A DNA stretch of 64,000 nt, from NCBI GenBank assembly GCA_013396755.1, contig VWZF01005252.1:1-64000 (forward strand), read 5' to 3'. The notes under the pieces were generated by a model, which saw only the letters and a program-made list of their open reading frames with translations, was not told the origin of the DNA and searched no databases. Of the stretch, positions 32,713 to 45,955 are shown piece by piece. Position 1 is the stretch's first letter, and each line of letters begins with the position of its first letter. This DNA comes from Sclerurus mexicanus. Taxonomy: Eukaryota; Chordata; Aves; Passeriformes; Furnariidae. Both the position numbers and the translations under genes were made by a program.

Positions 32713-35700
32713 TGGCCTTTATCATGGTCTTCACTCTCTTCCTTTGTGTGGCTGCAGTTGTTTCAGACCTTCAGTTATCCATATTGACTGTCTCCACCTT
32801 TTCTCACACTATCTGCAGTCTGTTTTGGTGAGAAGACTGCAAAGAAGCAATGCTGACCTCATACCTCTCACTGCAGTGTCTAAAAGGATGAGTTTTCCAA
32901 AGGTTTCTCTGCTGGAACTGGATCAGTTTTGTTCAAGCAAATGTCAATCTGTCTGCAAAAGGAGATTCTCATTTCACCAAACAGCTTGTGGATTTAGGTA
33001 ATCATGAATGGCTTAAAGTGGCAAAAAATAGTCTTTTCTAGACTAAACTATCAAGGTGTAAGTGATCTTTTTTTCTTTTGTAAGCCAAACAGGGGTGGAG
33101 AGGAGGGACCACTAGACTCAGGGGGAGATATATAATATTGAGGGGAAAAAAATAGGTTTATCTGAGTTATACTGGGGGAGGGCCTCTCATTTGCTAATGT
33201 TGAGAGCCAGAATTGCAAATGGGCCCTAATTTTCTGCTTTGAGGGAAATGCCTCAACCAGTAGCATGCCTCTCCTGATCTTTGGTAGCAAAATGCAGAGA
33301 GAGTTGGCTTCCAATTCTCAGTGGTATTTGGTATAACTTTGTCTCAGGACAATTCTATTGACAGCAATTTAATCCACTAAGGTTCCATTCCATTCTTGGT
33401 CAACTTTTTTTACCCCAATCCCTGTATTAACTTTAACAGTTCAAGGATCAACTTTTTTAGGAGGTAATCCTATTTGACTTCTGATAACGTAATTTCAAGG
33501 CACACAGTAAATGCTTGTAGGAAAGTGGCAAGGAACAATTACATTTGATCTCTGAGATTATGTGCAATATGCTCTCAGAGTATGGGCTTTAAAATGGGAA
33601 GTCTTTAATGTTGAGCAGTTCTTGTAAAAACATTTTACAGTTCTGAAATTAGATTTTCTAAAAAATAACTACATTAAACCTTATTTCAACATCACTCTTC
33701 TCCCAAAAAGGGAGGGGAAAAAGGCAATTTCTCCCCCTTCTGTTTTTTTTAATCAATTGATAAGTCACAAAGAACTTAATTAGCAGGAGTACATGTGAGA
33801 CATGGACCACAGGCTCGATTTCCATAATTTCCAGACAGCACTAGCTGTATGGACAGGGGTAACATCACTTTCTTTAGTGGAGCTGAAGCAGAAAACAAGG
33901 CTAGCGATTTTCTCCTTTCATTCCAAGCCCAAGGTCCAGTGATTGCCCTCTAAACTCCACAAAATAATTTATTTTTAAAATGCATATTTTTTAGTCAATT
34001 CCTATGTTAATTACAGAAAGAAGTGATGTAAATAGATTGATTCTTTTTTTTTTTAATTAAAAGATTCATTTTGTGGCATGGCTTGGTGCTGCGTTGTGTT
34101 CCAGTAGCAGTGCAAGGCAGTTGTCAGGCTGGCACAGCCACTTGTGTAATTCATGGGCAAGTGCATGGCCCTGCAAAAAGTTTAAGATGTTCCGAGTGAC
34201 CTGCAGGTGTGTTGGTCAGACTTTTGAGCTCTCAGCACATACATAACCTTTTTTGTATTAAACTGTTCTTCTTTAAATGCTGTACAGACCATGCGGTGAG
34301 ATGGAAAAGATTCCTCGGGCCACAGTGGAGATTTAATGGGACCTTTTAAAGCCTCCTTATTTAAATGAAAAACATTTTGAGATCTCAGTAATCTGATATT
34401 GCTCTAAATTTACCAACAGCTGCTGTAGTCTGTCATTCTAATGACAAATAATCAATTTTTGCTCTAACACAGAAGAGCAGAGTTATTGAGGTGCGAATGT
34501 CCCTTATTTATAAACAGTTCAGTGCCATCATAAACGCATTCTCTTGCCCATTTAACACACTTTTTTATTTCACCAACTGCTGATCCCTCAACATTTGTTC
34601 ATCCTACTCTCTTCTAGCTAGTGATCTGGGAGAAAAAAAGAATCAGAACCCATATCTCCTTTTTCTTTAGTGTTTTCTAAATTTAGGTGGTCTTATGATG
34701 TCCTGATGGACTTTCCCTCTAACTTTCCTCTGGAACATGGCTGTGATTGTGATACATTCTAGTAACATTTAATTAAAGCCTAAAGGGCATTCTCTTGCTT
34801 AACTTACCATCCTTTCCAACAAACGACCATTTTTCCCCATCATCTTTCTCCATTCTGATGATCTGTGATTCTCAAAAAATTCCTTGGGTGTTTCATATAA
34901 ATGCTGACCATATCTGTACTTGTATCCTGACAAATTATTAGATCTTGATAGGAACATTTGAAATTATAAACATTCATATTTCCTTAAGTCCCAGCCTCTA
35001 AGAATTTGTGGCCCACGGACTCTCAGAGCCAGAGGCAGCAGTTTGACACCTAGTAGTTTTGTGTGGAATTTTATTGCACAACTTTGACCAGTGCCTTTTA
35101 GAGGTTCATGTCTCCTATGGTCCTGAGGTAAGGAAATCCACCTGGTGTGACATGGACATGTATTTCCTTTGGTTTCTCCTAAACTCAGTTTTCTTGGGTA
35201 GCTACCACTTCTTTCTTGCATTGGAAGAGACTGTGATGAGTCTTTCCCTTGTATTCCCTACAGTATTTGTGGTTTCTCACATGTAATTAGAGAGAACTGT
35301 AGATTTGGATTTCTTAGTTTGAATATTGTTGAATTTACCTCATTTCCTGGTCTCTAAAATTGGTAGTATGTGCAAACTGAGCATTACATGTACTTCAAAG
35401 GAAAGCAACTGTTTGTCTCAAAGTAGGAAACATGATTTTGTTGTGTAATGTTTCAGAAATAAGCAGCCAGTAGTTTTGCATAAATCCATCAGAAAACTTA
35501 AGGAGCAAAGTAAAATACTGTGACTCATGCAATTCATGAGTCACAGGTGTGCATTCCTCTTTCCCTATGTTAACATTACTGGCTGAATTTCGGACTTAAT
35601 GTTAGTCTTTATAATGATTATACTCTATCTAAACTTCAGGTAAAATGGAAAAATCTCTCTTAGATTACAATTTTGGCCTCTCAGGTTGCTGACATGTATG

Positions 35701-37649
35701 AATTATTTTGTATTAAGTAAACAGTCCTTTGAAAAGTGAACTACACAGCATATTCTTACTTCAAAATTTGCATTTTCTTCTCTAGTTATTACACTCAGGG
35801 GTGATGTTTGTACTTTCTGATTTCCAAAGCAGTTCTAGGTAACTTCAGTGTTCCAACTGCCAGCTCTTTGTCAAGTATTCAAAACCAAACGAGTAAAAAG
35901 CAGTCAGTGAAGAGGCAAGTGATGACTGGAAGCTGACTACCTGTCAGTGCTGGTTCCAAAATTTCTCTTTTGTTTATCTTTTCATTACTTACTCAATAAA
36001 GAAGAACTAGGCAAGATAAAAGTGTAATCTTTTTTCATGGGTATTAATTTATATGATGGTGCTTTGTGTATTAGCTCCTTAATATATTTTACTTATGGCT
36101 CTTTTCTCACTTTTTCTTTTTTTTCTTTTTCTTTTTTTTTTTTTTGCAGCTTTCTGCTTTATTTTTAACTTTGCATTCACTTCCTTATAAAATTTTCTCT
36201 GTCTTCCTCAGCAAAACATGAGGCAAAAAAGGGGATCTGTGGCTTTTCAAAATGGTACAATCTTGGTGATCCAAAGTGTGCACGAAGTGAGCTGAACAAT
36301 ATTTTGCTCTTTAAAAAAAGGAGGGAATGTGAGGAATGGACTATTTCTCTAACTTTATTTCAGTATTTTCATTTTCTCAAGTGTGGGCATTACTTCCAAC
36401 TGGCTACCCACAGCTTTCTCACTGTTGTTTTTTTTTCTTTAGAAGTGAAACCTGTCTTAATTTATACATTCTTCCTTTATTAAAAAACCCCTTGCTCTTT
36501 GATGTTTCCAAATCCCTGCTTTCAGAAGCAGTATTTGGGAATGACCGAGTGCAAAGCTGACACAGAAACAGGGAACTTCTTGAAGTCTTCCAGAAAAAGC
36601 AGCTCTTTAAGTGTCACTCAAATAATCCTTACCAGCAGTGTATGCAGAGCTGTCATCCCAGATCAACAAAGTGACCTGCCCGTGCTCCTTGGAATAAGCA
36701 AGTGTGTGCTATTGAGATGGTATAGTACTGGGTTTGGCACCTTAGGCACCTAATCTGTGAGTTGTAAGCTGAGCATCATGTTTCTGTAACATCTTGTAAT
36801 TGATGGCAGAATTTATAGGTTACATAATGCCAATTATAAGGACTGATATTTTTCTTTGATCAAATAAAGCGAGCTACATATAGTTCAGAAGCTGCAGAAA
36901 ATTCCATTCCAGTGCTAAGTGATTAAAACCTGGTGCAGACTGATCTTTAATCATTCATTTTTAGATAATCTTTTCCTTCAGCTAGCCAACGAACGGAAAA
37001 AAGATGGTATAAAAGAGAGTTACGGTTATTGTGTAATAAAATAACTTTAAATTCTGGGATTTCAAAACTGGCAGTTGCAATAATGATCAGAAAAGAGCCG
37101 GGGCTGAGAGCAGTGGAGAAAACTTAGACAAGAATGAAAGTGACTCCTGACAGACAGCAGATAACTAGGTTAGCACTCAGCTCTGCAGAGATGCTGGAAA
37201 GAGCTGTCAGTGCCATCCCACTGAATGTCCTTGGGGAGCAGTTCCACATTTGGGTGGCTGCTGATCTGGGCAGGAGCGTCGATGCCATCTGTGTGTGCGG
37301 TGCCTGCAGTTGTGGAGAATCAGCTGTGCTGGAATTTGTGCTTTCTGCTCCTCAGGGGGTGCCTCTGGTGGTTACCCATCGGATTGGGAGCACGGGGATG
37401 GCTGTGGGTGTCAGTCCTCATGTCTGCTAAGAAAGTTAACTGCATTGTCAGGTTTTACATTTGAGTTTCTTCTGCTTGGGGCTGTCTGTTTGATTAGGCT
37501 TCAAAATTTCCCTTTAAGAAACCAGCTTAATCTGCAGCAGCGTTGTTCTGCTGTGTATTTGTTTCACACTCTTACTGTAGATTCCTAAATAAAACCCAAT
37601 TAATGGTGGAACCTCTGAGATTCCTTGCTGAGACATCACCTTAAGATGA
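32713..37649. other. Long gene-free AT-rich interval
   Basis: No gene is supported. A polypyrimidine tract at about 36105-36148 followed by GCAG resembles a splice acceptor but leads into no open frame. 34060-34560 is high-complexity sequence resembling conserved non-coding DNA (see findings). Confidence 0.4.
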
Positions 37650-37890
37650 AGGAGGGTAGGTTTAGATTAGAGATTAGGAAGGAACTCCTGACTGTGACCG
37701 TGGGCAGGCTCTGGCACAGGTTGCCCAGAGAAGCTGTGGCTGCCCCATCCCTGGGAGTGTCTAAGGCCAGGTTGGACAGGGCTTGGAGAAACCTGGGCTA
37801 GTGGAATGTGTTTCTGACCATTGCAAGGGATGGAACTGGATAGTCTTGAATGTCCTTCCAACCCAAACCATTCCATGATTCTGATAATGC
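37650..37890 (+). mobile_element. CR1 3' end
   Basis: Plus-strand CR1 terminus: GATTAGGAAGGAACTCCTGA, CAGGTTGCCCAGAGAAGCTG, CAAGGGATGGAACTGGATAG, and CTTCCAACCCAAACCATTCC followed by ATGATTCTGATAATG. It reaches the normal 3' end and is 5'-truncated, as is usual for CR1. Confidence 0.9.
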
Positions 37891-40587
37891 AGGAAATGTG
37901 GCTGCCAGAAGTGACCTTGTAACTGAGATCTGTGTACCTGTGCACTACCAAACGTTATTTCAGAAGGTGTAAAATCATTGTTATTAAACAGGTTTTAGAA
38001 AGACTTAAGTCTTTTGGGCTCTGGAGAGCTAATTACAAAATTATTAAGGAGATTCTCTGAAAAACCTAAACAAGCCAGATCCATGCTCCTGTTCATACTG
38101 GTTGACTGCAGAGCAACTATGATAAGGGTTCTGTACAGGACTGTCTGACTGGATAACCATCTTGCTAAAGTCAATCAAATTGTGAGCTCTTCCAAAAAAA
38201 CCCCACATCAACAGAAGAGCTGACAATGTTATCAGGGTATTTTGAGTGTCTATAAAAATGGCTAAAGTGGGAATTAAAATTTCTGGGAGTCTCAATATTG
38301 TGTGAGTTGTGTTACATTCTTGTGAGATGATTTCTGGTAATAGATGCTGGATAGAATGGAAAATACCTTTGAATGTTCCACAAATAATGAAAGATGGATC
38401 CTCTGTCAGAGCTGTGGAACAAAAGAGGCTTGAGGGGAGCCACAGGGTTGGATGGCATGAGAGGAAAGGACTGTCAGGCAGAAAATAAAACGATGGCCTG
38501 CTTGGAACACTCACCCTCACTGGCCAAGAGCAGTTGGGGTTCTGTATGATGTTAATAACTTAATAATCTGGACAGGGCATCATTGAAGCATAAGAAGATG
38601 TCCCATCTGCAAGAAGAACATTTTGGCTTGAACCAGTAGGTGTTTGGTAGTTGGCAGTGGCATCCTGACAGAATGAGACAAGGAACTTCCTTATTCATTG
38701 GCATGTTAATTATCTCCTGAAATAATAAAACCTACTTCTTCATTACAAACTTTCTCTCATTTTTCATGCGATTAGTAGTCAAGAATACTCTAAACTTTTG
38801 CTTCCAGAGCAGTGAGAGTGGTCCAGCAGCACATGCCATGTGAGTCCTGGGTGTCCTGCTGTGAGGGGTTGAGGAGAAAGGCTGCCTTATGCTGGGTTTT
38901 GCAAGGTGTCACTAAAAGCATGAACAGGAGTTTTATCTTTAATAACATGGGTAGTTTTCTTGAATTCATAAATACAAAGACAACACCACAAAAGGTCAAT
39001 TACAGAATAAATCCCTACTGATCTAGCAAAAGTAACCTTTAATTTTATTATTATGTTCACACTTTCTCTCACCTGTCTCAATACCATGAGTTTTTGAGTC
39101 TCATTGTAAATTATTTCCCATGGAGAACCTAAGTAAAAATCCCCATTACAAAGCCAAACACTGCTTCTCCATGATGGAGCAAACTAATCTAAACCACCTG
39201 TGAAAAGTAAACATTTTGGTGAAGGGCACTCTATTTTCCTGAGTGTGATGATTCTTTTTTAAGTCAATGAGACCAGAGCTCAGTATCTTTAACCAGAGGC
39301 ACCTTTTCACCCCCCAAAATAATATAGTACTTGTCAGCATTGGAGTTTTACTAATATGAGAAGGAACAAACCTAGCTGAATTTTTATGGAAGTTACAGGA
39401 TTCAAAATTAGAGAAGACACTTTCACTTTTAACACAAACGGTTTCTCAATGTTTAGGAGAAAAATATGGAATCTACCAGACTTCTGTCTCAAAAGTCACT
39501 CTTCAGAGAAGAAATGCACTTTAAATACGGAAAGGACCCCTAGTCTTACTCTAATTACTACATAAATTGAAACATTTCCTATCTTGCCTACCCAACTGAG
39601 AAGTCACCAGCAGTTAATAAGCTATATGTAGATGTAAATTAGTAATACAATTCAAATTAAATTGTATTTCTTTCATTTTTAATAGGCAATGTCATTTTAT
39701 GGAATAATCATATTTTGTAGTTTGCAAATTGGAGATGTCAGATTGAACATGCTGTAAAGTAATATTGAAGCTAAGTATTGTCATTAAAAATAGCAGTGGG
39801 GAGGTGGCTCAGGGTCTGAGGCACTTTGCAAGGTGATGTCTGAGTTAACTCTTAGAAAAACAAGCAAAGCACAAGTCTGTTCACACATCTCAGTATTTTA
39901 TGAAAACTTAATGTGGGAGCATGTACTTCAGATAGAGAAGAAACACTCCTGAAGACTGCAGTTGCAATTAAGTTGAAATATACAATCCATTTTCAGTATT
40001 TCAGGCAGATAAACAAAATTAATGTTCCACTAAACTAGAGCTGGCTGAATGCAAGATAATATTTTTTGTCAGGTGTATTATGCATTTATTCCATTATTTA
40101 TGGAGTCATTGGAATAGTGTGAAGTATACAATGGAATACATTATGGGTTGTCATCAGTACGCGGTGACATTTGGCTGTTGCTGTACCTCTGTGAGAATGT
40201 GCTCCAAGTTGTGCTTTTTGCTCCAGCTAGATTCTTTTGATGTAACAAATAACATCACAAATCCCAGCCTGATGCTATTGGTTCCCATGCATCTGGTCTG
40301 AGGACTGAGCAGTGGCAATCCTGCCCTCCCTTCTCTGTCCCCTCCACAGCTCCATTTTGGGTTCATATGGATGTCTGGTTGCCAAAGGTTTTCATCAGCA
40401 TCAGCCTGCCATGACTGTAAGCAGGAAAACCTTGTTGATGCACAGTGTAACTTCGGGGTCCAGCAGGGACCACAGATACCTTAGTGGTATCTGTGATTCA
40501 GGCCTGAATCCAGTGAATTTGAAGAAGGAGGAATAAATTATTTCAGGGTTTTCAAGAAACTACTTTCTGTCTAGTGAAAGTTGTTAC
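37891..40587. other. Gene-free interval
   Basis: No gene is supported. The 158-codon minus-strand frame at 38044-38520 has hydrophobic stretches but no recognised domain or splice context, and is treated as probably chance. Confidence 0.4.
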
Positions 40588-40675
40588 TGCCCATAGCAGT
40601 GGATTGGAACCAGATGATCTTTGGAGGTCCCTTCTAACCCAAACCGTCCTGTGTTCCTGTGATTCTTCTGTGTCC
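40588..40675 (+). mobile_element. CR1 terminal fragment
   Basis: Matches the CR1 3' terminus: GATGATCTTTGGAGGTCCCT followed by TCTAACCCAAACCGTCCTG and GTGATTCTTCTG. Only the last ~80 bp remain. Confidence 0.8.
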
Positions 40676-43600
40676 TGTCCTCTCCTCAGTGGCCCCAAAC
40701 AGGTACATCCCTTGTCTTACAGTCCCTACACACATTGATATGTTCCAACTTTGTTAAAACAAGCTTCAGTTTTGCAATTCCCTGTCTCAGTGTATGTGGC
40801 AGTGGGGCTGTGTGTAATAGAGCTCTGCACATACACACTGTGTCCCTGGAGTGATTCCCCTCTGGTTCCTACTCTTTCTGTCCCATCCCATGGAATCTCT
40901 AATATCTTGTCCATTTTTGTCTTCTTTTCCTTTGTAGGATGAAGGAGAGGACAGCAGTGTAATTGGAGATTAAGGACAGTGAGGCTGGCTTTGTTCGGAA
41001 CAGAGGAGTTTACACTATTGTTGTCATTGACACAAATATGTTAAGTCTGAGATCTGTGCCACAGTGTGGCTGCTTAACATGCCTGATTCATACAGCTACT
41101 GAGGCAAGACCTTATTTTCAAATCGTTTTGCTGTGGCAGCTGAGTTCCATCTGTGTGTTGAAGGAAGCCAAGCCCTTTTGTTTTCAAGTTTCATCAGTGA
41201 CATTCAATTTTCTGAGGGTTTCTTTTTCCCTTGTTGGCAGACTTGCCAAGATCACTTCTAAAGTGATAGGGGTAATCTTAGAATTGGAGACCTAGATCTG
41301 TGATATATAATATATTTTAATATATAAAATAATCTAGCAAATGCAAGTAGAAGTATGAATTCCTATTTCTTGTTTTAAATAAATCATTAACCTATAGTCC
41401 TCTCTTCTTTCTTCCTTTTTTTTTCCCTTCACTTCTCGAGGCAAGTGAATTAAGTTGGAGAGCATCTACAAGTATTTTCTTGATGATAAATGTCTAGCTT
41501 CTTATTGAGCTTCTAGAATTATTATTGTTAACCTTCAGTACTGAATACTCATACCACAGTTATGGAATTTTTATTTTATTTTTGGTTTTTGAGCCTTTCA
41601 ATTATCTTCCTGATTTTAAGAGAGTGTTAGTGTGAATATCCTTTACACAGAGCTTCCTGATGTCTCTTCTCTTAAAATGGTTGAAACACTGACATTTTTT
41701 TATAGGGACAGGTTACTCCGTGGTGGCAGCTCTGCTTGCCTTAATTTGGCTCAGTGAATAAGGTTTTTTTACCTCTGTGTTCTCCAGTTGAATTGCTCAA
41801 CAATTTTTGAACAGATAAACTGCATATTTTAAAGTCAGATCATGACACAACTTAGTGACTTACACTGGGGAGTAGCTGGTCCCACATGGGAGATCCTGTA
41901 AAACAAAAGCGCCCTGCTTAAATTATTTTTAACTTTGCACACTCTACAGAATTATTTTCCTCAAGTATTTGCATTTTAAAATCTTTGTTTTAATCAGATA
42001 TACTTCTGAAAATATTATGAAGACTTCCAGATGGTTTTGAAGCTACTTTGGTTTTGTAATGCCCAGAGTACTTTCAGAATCTGCATCAGGAGAGATGCTT
42101 TTCAAGAATTAATATAGGTTGCATTGAGCTTCAGTGATAGAAAAGCCACCATTTAGAAGGAGTGTTTTAGTGCAAAGGTAGCTTCAGTTTGAGAAAAAAT
42201 TCTTTGGATTGTGGAGAAGCAAAATATACAGTAAATTGCTGTGGTACTTATCTCTTTGCAAAAAATTCATGTTACAAAGACTTAGACTGGCATCAGACTG
42301 ACATACAGCTGCAGCAGGGGGGACATGTTCAGGATTTAGCTAAAAACAGAAAAAAAAGAGCCGTTTTGTCAGTTGTTCTTACAAATATGAATTGGTAATC
42401 TGCAGCTCCCTTATAGTTAGTGATCAGAAAAAGATGTTTCGTGGACCTAATGTGTCATCCTGTGCTCCACGCCCCAACAGGTAGAATATATTGGATTTAG
42501 GAGTGCCATCATCTGTAGGTTATGAATTCAGGTGTTAATGTCTACATTGTAAGCTCCTAATATCAGGAGACATTAATCTCTAGGTCTGAACTGGGCCTGT
42601 GGTGTAGCCCTTTGTCCTGCAGGTCTGTGTTGAGGCTCTGCCAGGGTCAGTGGAGCACCTGCTACAGTAACCATGGCACAAAGACCTGTTCTTCTCATTA
42701 GCTGTGCTGAGCTGCTGTAATGCCATGCCATGGTTTTTGTTTACCCCTAGTTAATAAGAGATAGGCATTTAGTTTGTCCAACTGGATGACTAATTCTTTC
42801 TTGATATGCAAATATCTGCATTTGGTACCTTAAAGCATGACTTTTAGCAGAGCTAAAAGGACTAGATATATAATGTGGTGTGATATTTTTATACAATTAT
42901 TTTAATAGCTCAAGAAAAACAGAAGTTATTGCTTCCCTTCATGCATTTTCAAGTCTCTCATTAATTAAAAAAAGTAATTACTTTTTCCGTTACAGTAATG
43001 GTGATATTTTTGAATCAAAGGGCATTGCATTTACCACAATTATAATTATGTGAATCAAGACCAGAGAGGTTAAAAATTAGTTCACATGATGGCTAGGGCT
43101 TCTATTGCATTTAAAATTTCTGTTGGTTTGGGAATTTTTTTTCCATGTTAAGAGGGTAAATATTGAAATATTAAAATTAGGAATTTTCTTAGTTCTGTCA
43201 TCTTAGACCTTGCCAAGTTCTTACTCGGATCAAGCACCTTTTGAGAATCAGTCACTCCTTTAGATGAGTGGACATCAATATCCACAGCTGCTACTATAAA
43301 ATCAAGGTCCTAGTCCTTGCATTTTTCCTGAGAGATAAGGACAGACAAGTGTATGAGCTCTATGTTCTGTAACAGGCAATAGCTAACAGGGATGTGCTGT
43401 GTGCTCAATCAGAGCTTAAACTCTCCCTTGAACTGGAGACAAAGACATGGGTGGTGTCTGATGACTACTGACTTCTTAGAGCTGCCCTTTGCTGTTATCC
43501 CTGAACTGTTTTTGTGGACATGGAGTGTGTGAACATTGCTGCTTCCTGACTTCCCCTTTTCCTGCCTTTCTGTGAACTGAAGTACTATAACACAGGAATT

Positions 43601-44975
43601 ACATCAGCCTGAATTCTCGCTGGAGTGGAAAAACAGGCTGGAAAAGGGCCTTATTGCTCTCTGGCCCACAGCTAGTCCTAGAAGTGGTACCACTTACTAC
43701 TAAGTTACAACTTACTTGGCCTGAGAAGAATATGTTATTATTGTAGCACTAAGCAGTAAAGCAATTGCAGTGAGAGCCTTTGGTGCATGTATTTGGCGGT
43801 GTGACCTACTCTGGTGTCTTAAGAGTTGCCTGATGCTCTGGTGCCTTGTTTACAAACTGTGTATGCTTCACTCAGTGTGGTATAAATGTACATTAATTAG
43901 AAGGGTAAAGTAGTAGATGTTAATGACTCTAGAAGAAGAAATATAGTCAACCTGTATATTAATTGACTTTTCTAAAAATTAATTGACATAGCTTGTGTTT
44001 GTTCTTCCCTTGACTGGCATGCTGCTTTAGGACTCCATCAAGTGTAAGCTTGTCTGTGACAGAGTCATAGTCTTTCTGGCTGAGGGACAGGACTGGAGAT
44101 TCAGAAATCATAGCCCTTCTTGACCACAGACTCCTAAGCAGTTTCTGTTAGGATCCCTTCCACTTCAGTCAATAGCAATGGATATCATTTAACCACCGCT
44201 GTCTTAAAAGTTGGCTCCCTGACCTAAGTTGCCCATCTGGGTCCTCTTTATAGTTGACAGGCAGAGATTGGTGCATACAGAGAGTGATGAATCATACTTG
44301 AAGACAGAATTGTGTTTGATTGTGGAGGTCTCAGCAGCCACCTTAGACCAGACAACTTTTAAATCATTACAGTTAGGAGAGATGAATGTTGCCCATGGTC
44401 TTTCTGTGGATTTCAAAGTGGCTTGGAGCAGGCACATACACTTTTGTCTCTGTTTTTGTAAGTTTCTATATCCAGAAGATGAAGTTCTTTTAATCACAGA
44501 AATTTACTGAGTGTAAACTAAAAATAAATACAAATTGCTCAGATAGGCTTGTTTTGGTTTATAAAATGGATAGTAAATCAGAAAACATGGGAAACAGGCA
44601 GACTTGGTGTACTGGTTACTTGTTGATGTGCTATAATGTATGTGAGAGCACAAAAAAGTAAGAAAACAAAGCTGGTTAAGGGTAATAAATGCACAGGCTC
44701 ATAACAGAACCTACCTTTTGTACACAGCATGCTCCAGACAGACATGACACCTCAGAATGTGTAGCCAAGCTTTGTTTTTCTTTTTTGCTCATTTCAGTAT
44801 CAGTTTTCAGCACCACGCTACACTCCCCTGAGCTCACATTTGAAACTATAATGATTTCAGTCACATGAACCTTTTCAGGTGCAAAATGGATTAAATTCTC
44901 TGTAGAGCTTAGGCAGTAGAACAGCAGCTCTATTAGGAAATCTGCAGAGGACCCAAAAGAAGTTTTTTGGCTTAG
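40676..44975. other. Gene-free AT-rich interval
   Basis: Nothing supportable was found. Short frames (40963-41295, 42189-42398, 44204-44510) occur on both strands and carry no motifs. Confidence 0.4.
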
Positions 44976-45728
44976 TGGTTAACTGTTGCTCACTTTGTAA
45001 TCTCATGGATTCACCCTCGTTAAATAAAGACTATTTCCTGCTGCTGGCATTTCCAACTTCTCCTCAAGTCAGTCATTCCATTATAAAGATATAATGCAAG
45101 TGTTAGTTCTGAAAACAGTGGCTTTGTTACAGTTTCACCATCTTGTTGGAATTCCTCCCAAAAAGCTTGGAGCCAACACCTAAGTCTGTGAAGAAGGCTA
45201 ACAAAAAGACCCAATGAATATTTATGTCCCGATGTAATGACTCAGATCAGAGTCTTTTGTGGAGGAGGAGAGAAGACGGTTCTTGGGAGGAGCTGCAGGG
45301 GGGTTTTCTGCGTTTTCTCTGCAGGTTCAGGAAGCTCTGCGTCTCAGTGGAGTTAGCTAGGACAGCAGCACACCGGATCCGGCATTCACTAGAGAGCTAG
45401 AACTGTGTCTCTCCCTCTCTAACTCGACCGATCACCTGTGGAGGCTGCGGGCACTGCAGGAGCTGCTGTGAGGAAGAAAGCACGCCTACTTTCTGCATTA
45501 TGGAGATGGGGTTTCTGCTGGTTTCACCATCCATCCCATGGGAGCTGACCCAGTGGCGGTGCCCACCATCTTGCCTGAGAGGCCAACTGGCTGAGGAGTG
45601 ACATCGCCACCTGCTGTCCATAAATATAACTGCATCCTTTTTTTGGAGTAGCCAAGGACATTAGCCTTTGTTTGCCTTTTTGTTTAAAGGGTTTATGACA
45701 AACTGTTTTCTTTGATCCTTTCTGCACA

Positions 45729-45760
<32 letters not shown>

Positions 45761-45949
45761 GTGGTTAAGAACTGTTATCCTTTTCATATATATACTTTTC
45801 TAATTAAAGTTCTGTTTTCTAAATTTAAATGAGAGGGGTTATTTCTTTTTTTCTTTTTTTTTTTGGCTGATCTTCTTGGGCAAAGAAGGCCTTTCCTTTT
45901 CTGTCTTTCAGACAACATAGATATCTTAGTTCTCCCCTGAACTAAGACA
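44976..45949 (+). mobile_element. Solo LTR 'B' (same family as LTR A)
   Basis: A plus-strand LTR of about 974 bp homologous to LTR A from end to end, for example TAGTCTGT..GGCTAACAAA and GAATATTYATRTCCYGATGT. It has ATAAATATAACTGCAT near 45620, a (TA)n tract at 45732-45761, an ATTAAA poly(A) signal at 45803-45808 and the 3' inverted pair CTTAGTTC/GAACTAAG (45925-45946) before a terminal ACA. GGCTTA occurs at 44969-44974 and directly after the LTR at 45950-45955, a candidate 6 bp target-site duplication with one extra G on the left. Confidence 0.75.
45732..45761. repeat. (TA)n microsatellite
   Basis: About a dozen uninterrupted TA units within LTR B. The equivalent place in LTR A has only a few TA units (about 6140-6150), so it expanded in B. 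Confidence 0.95.
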
Positions 45950-45955
45950 GGCTTA

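Noticed and set aside
36105..36150. Strong polypyrimidine tract plus GCAG, like a splice acceptor
   Set aside because: No open frame or exon-like sequence follows; it is probably simple sequence.
38044..38520. 158-codon minus-strand frame with hydrophobic stretches
   Set aside because: No recognised domain, no splice signals of note and no repeat context; plausible by chance in 64 kb of two-strand sequence.
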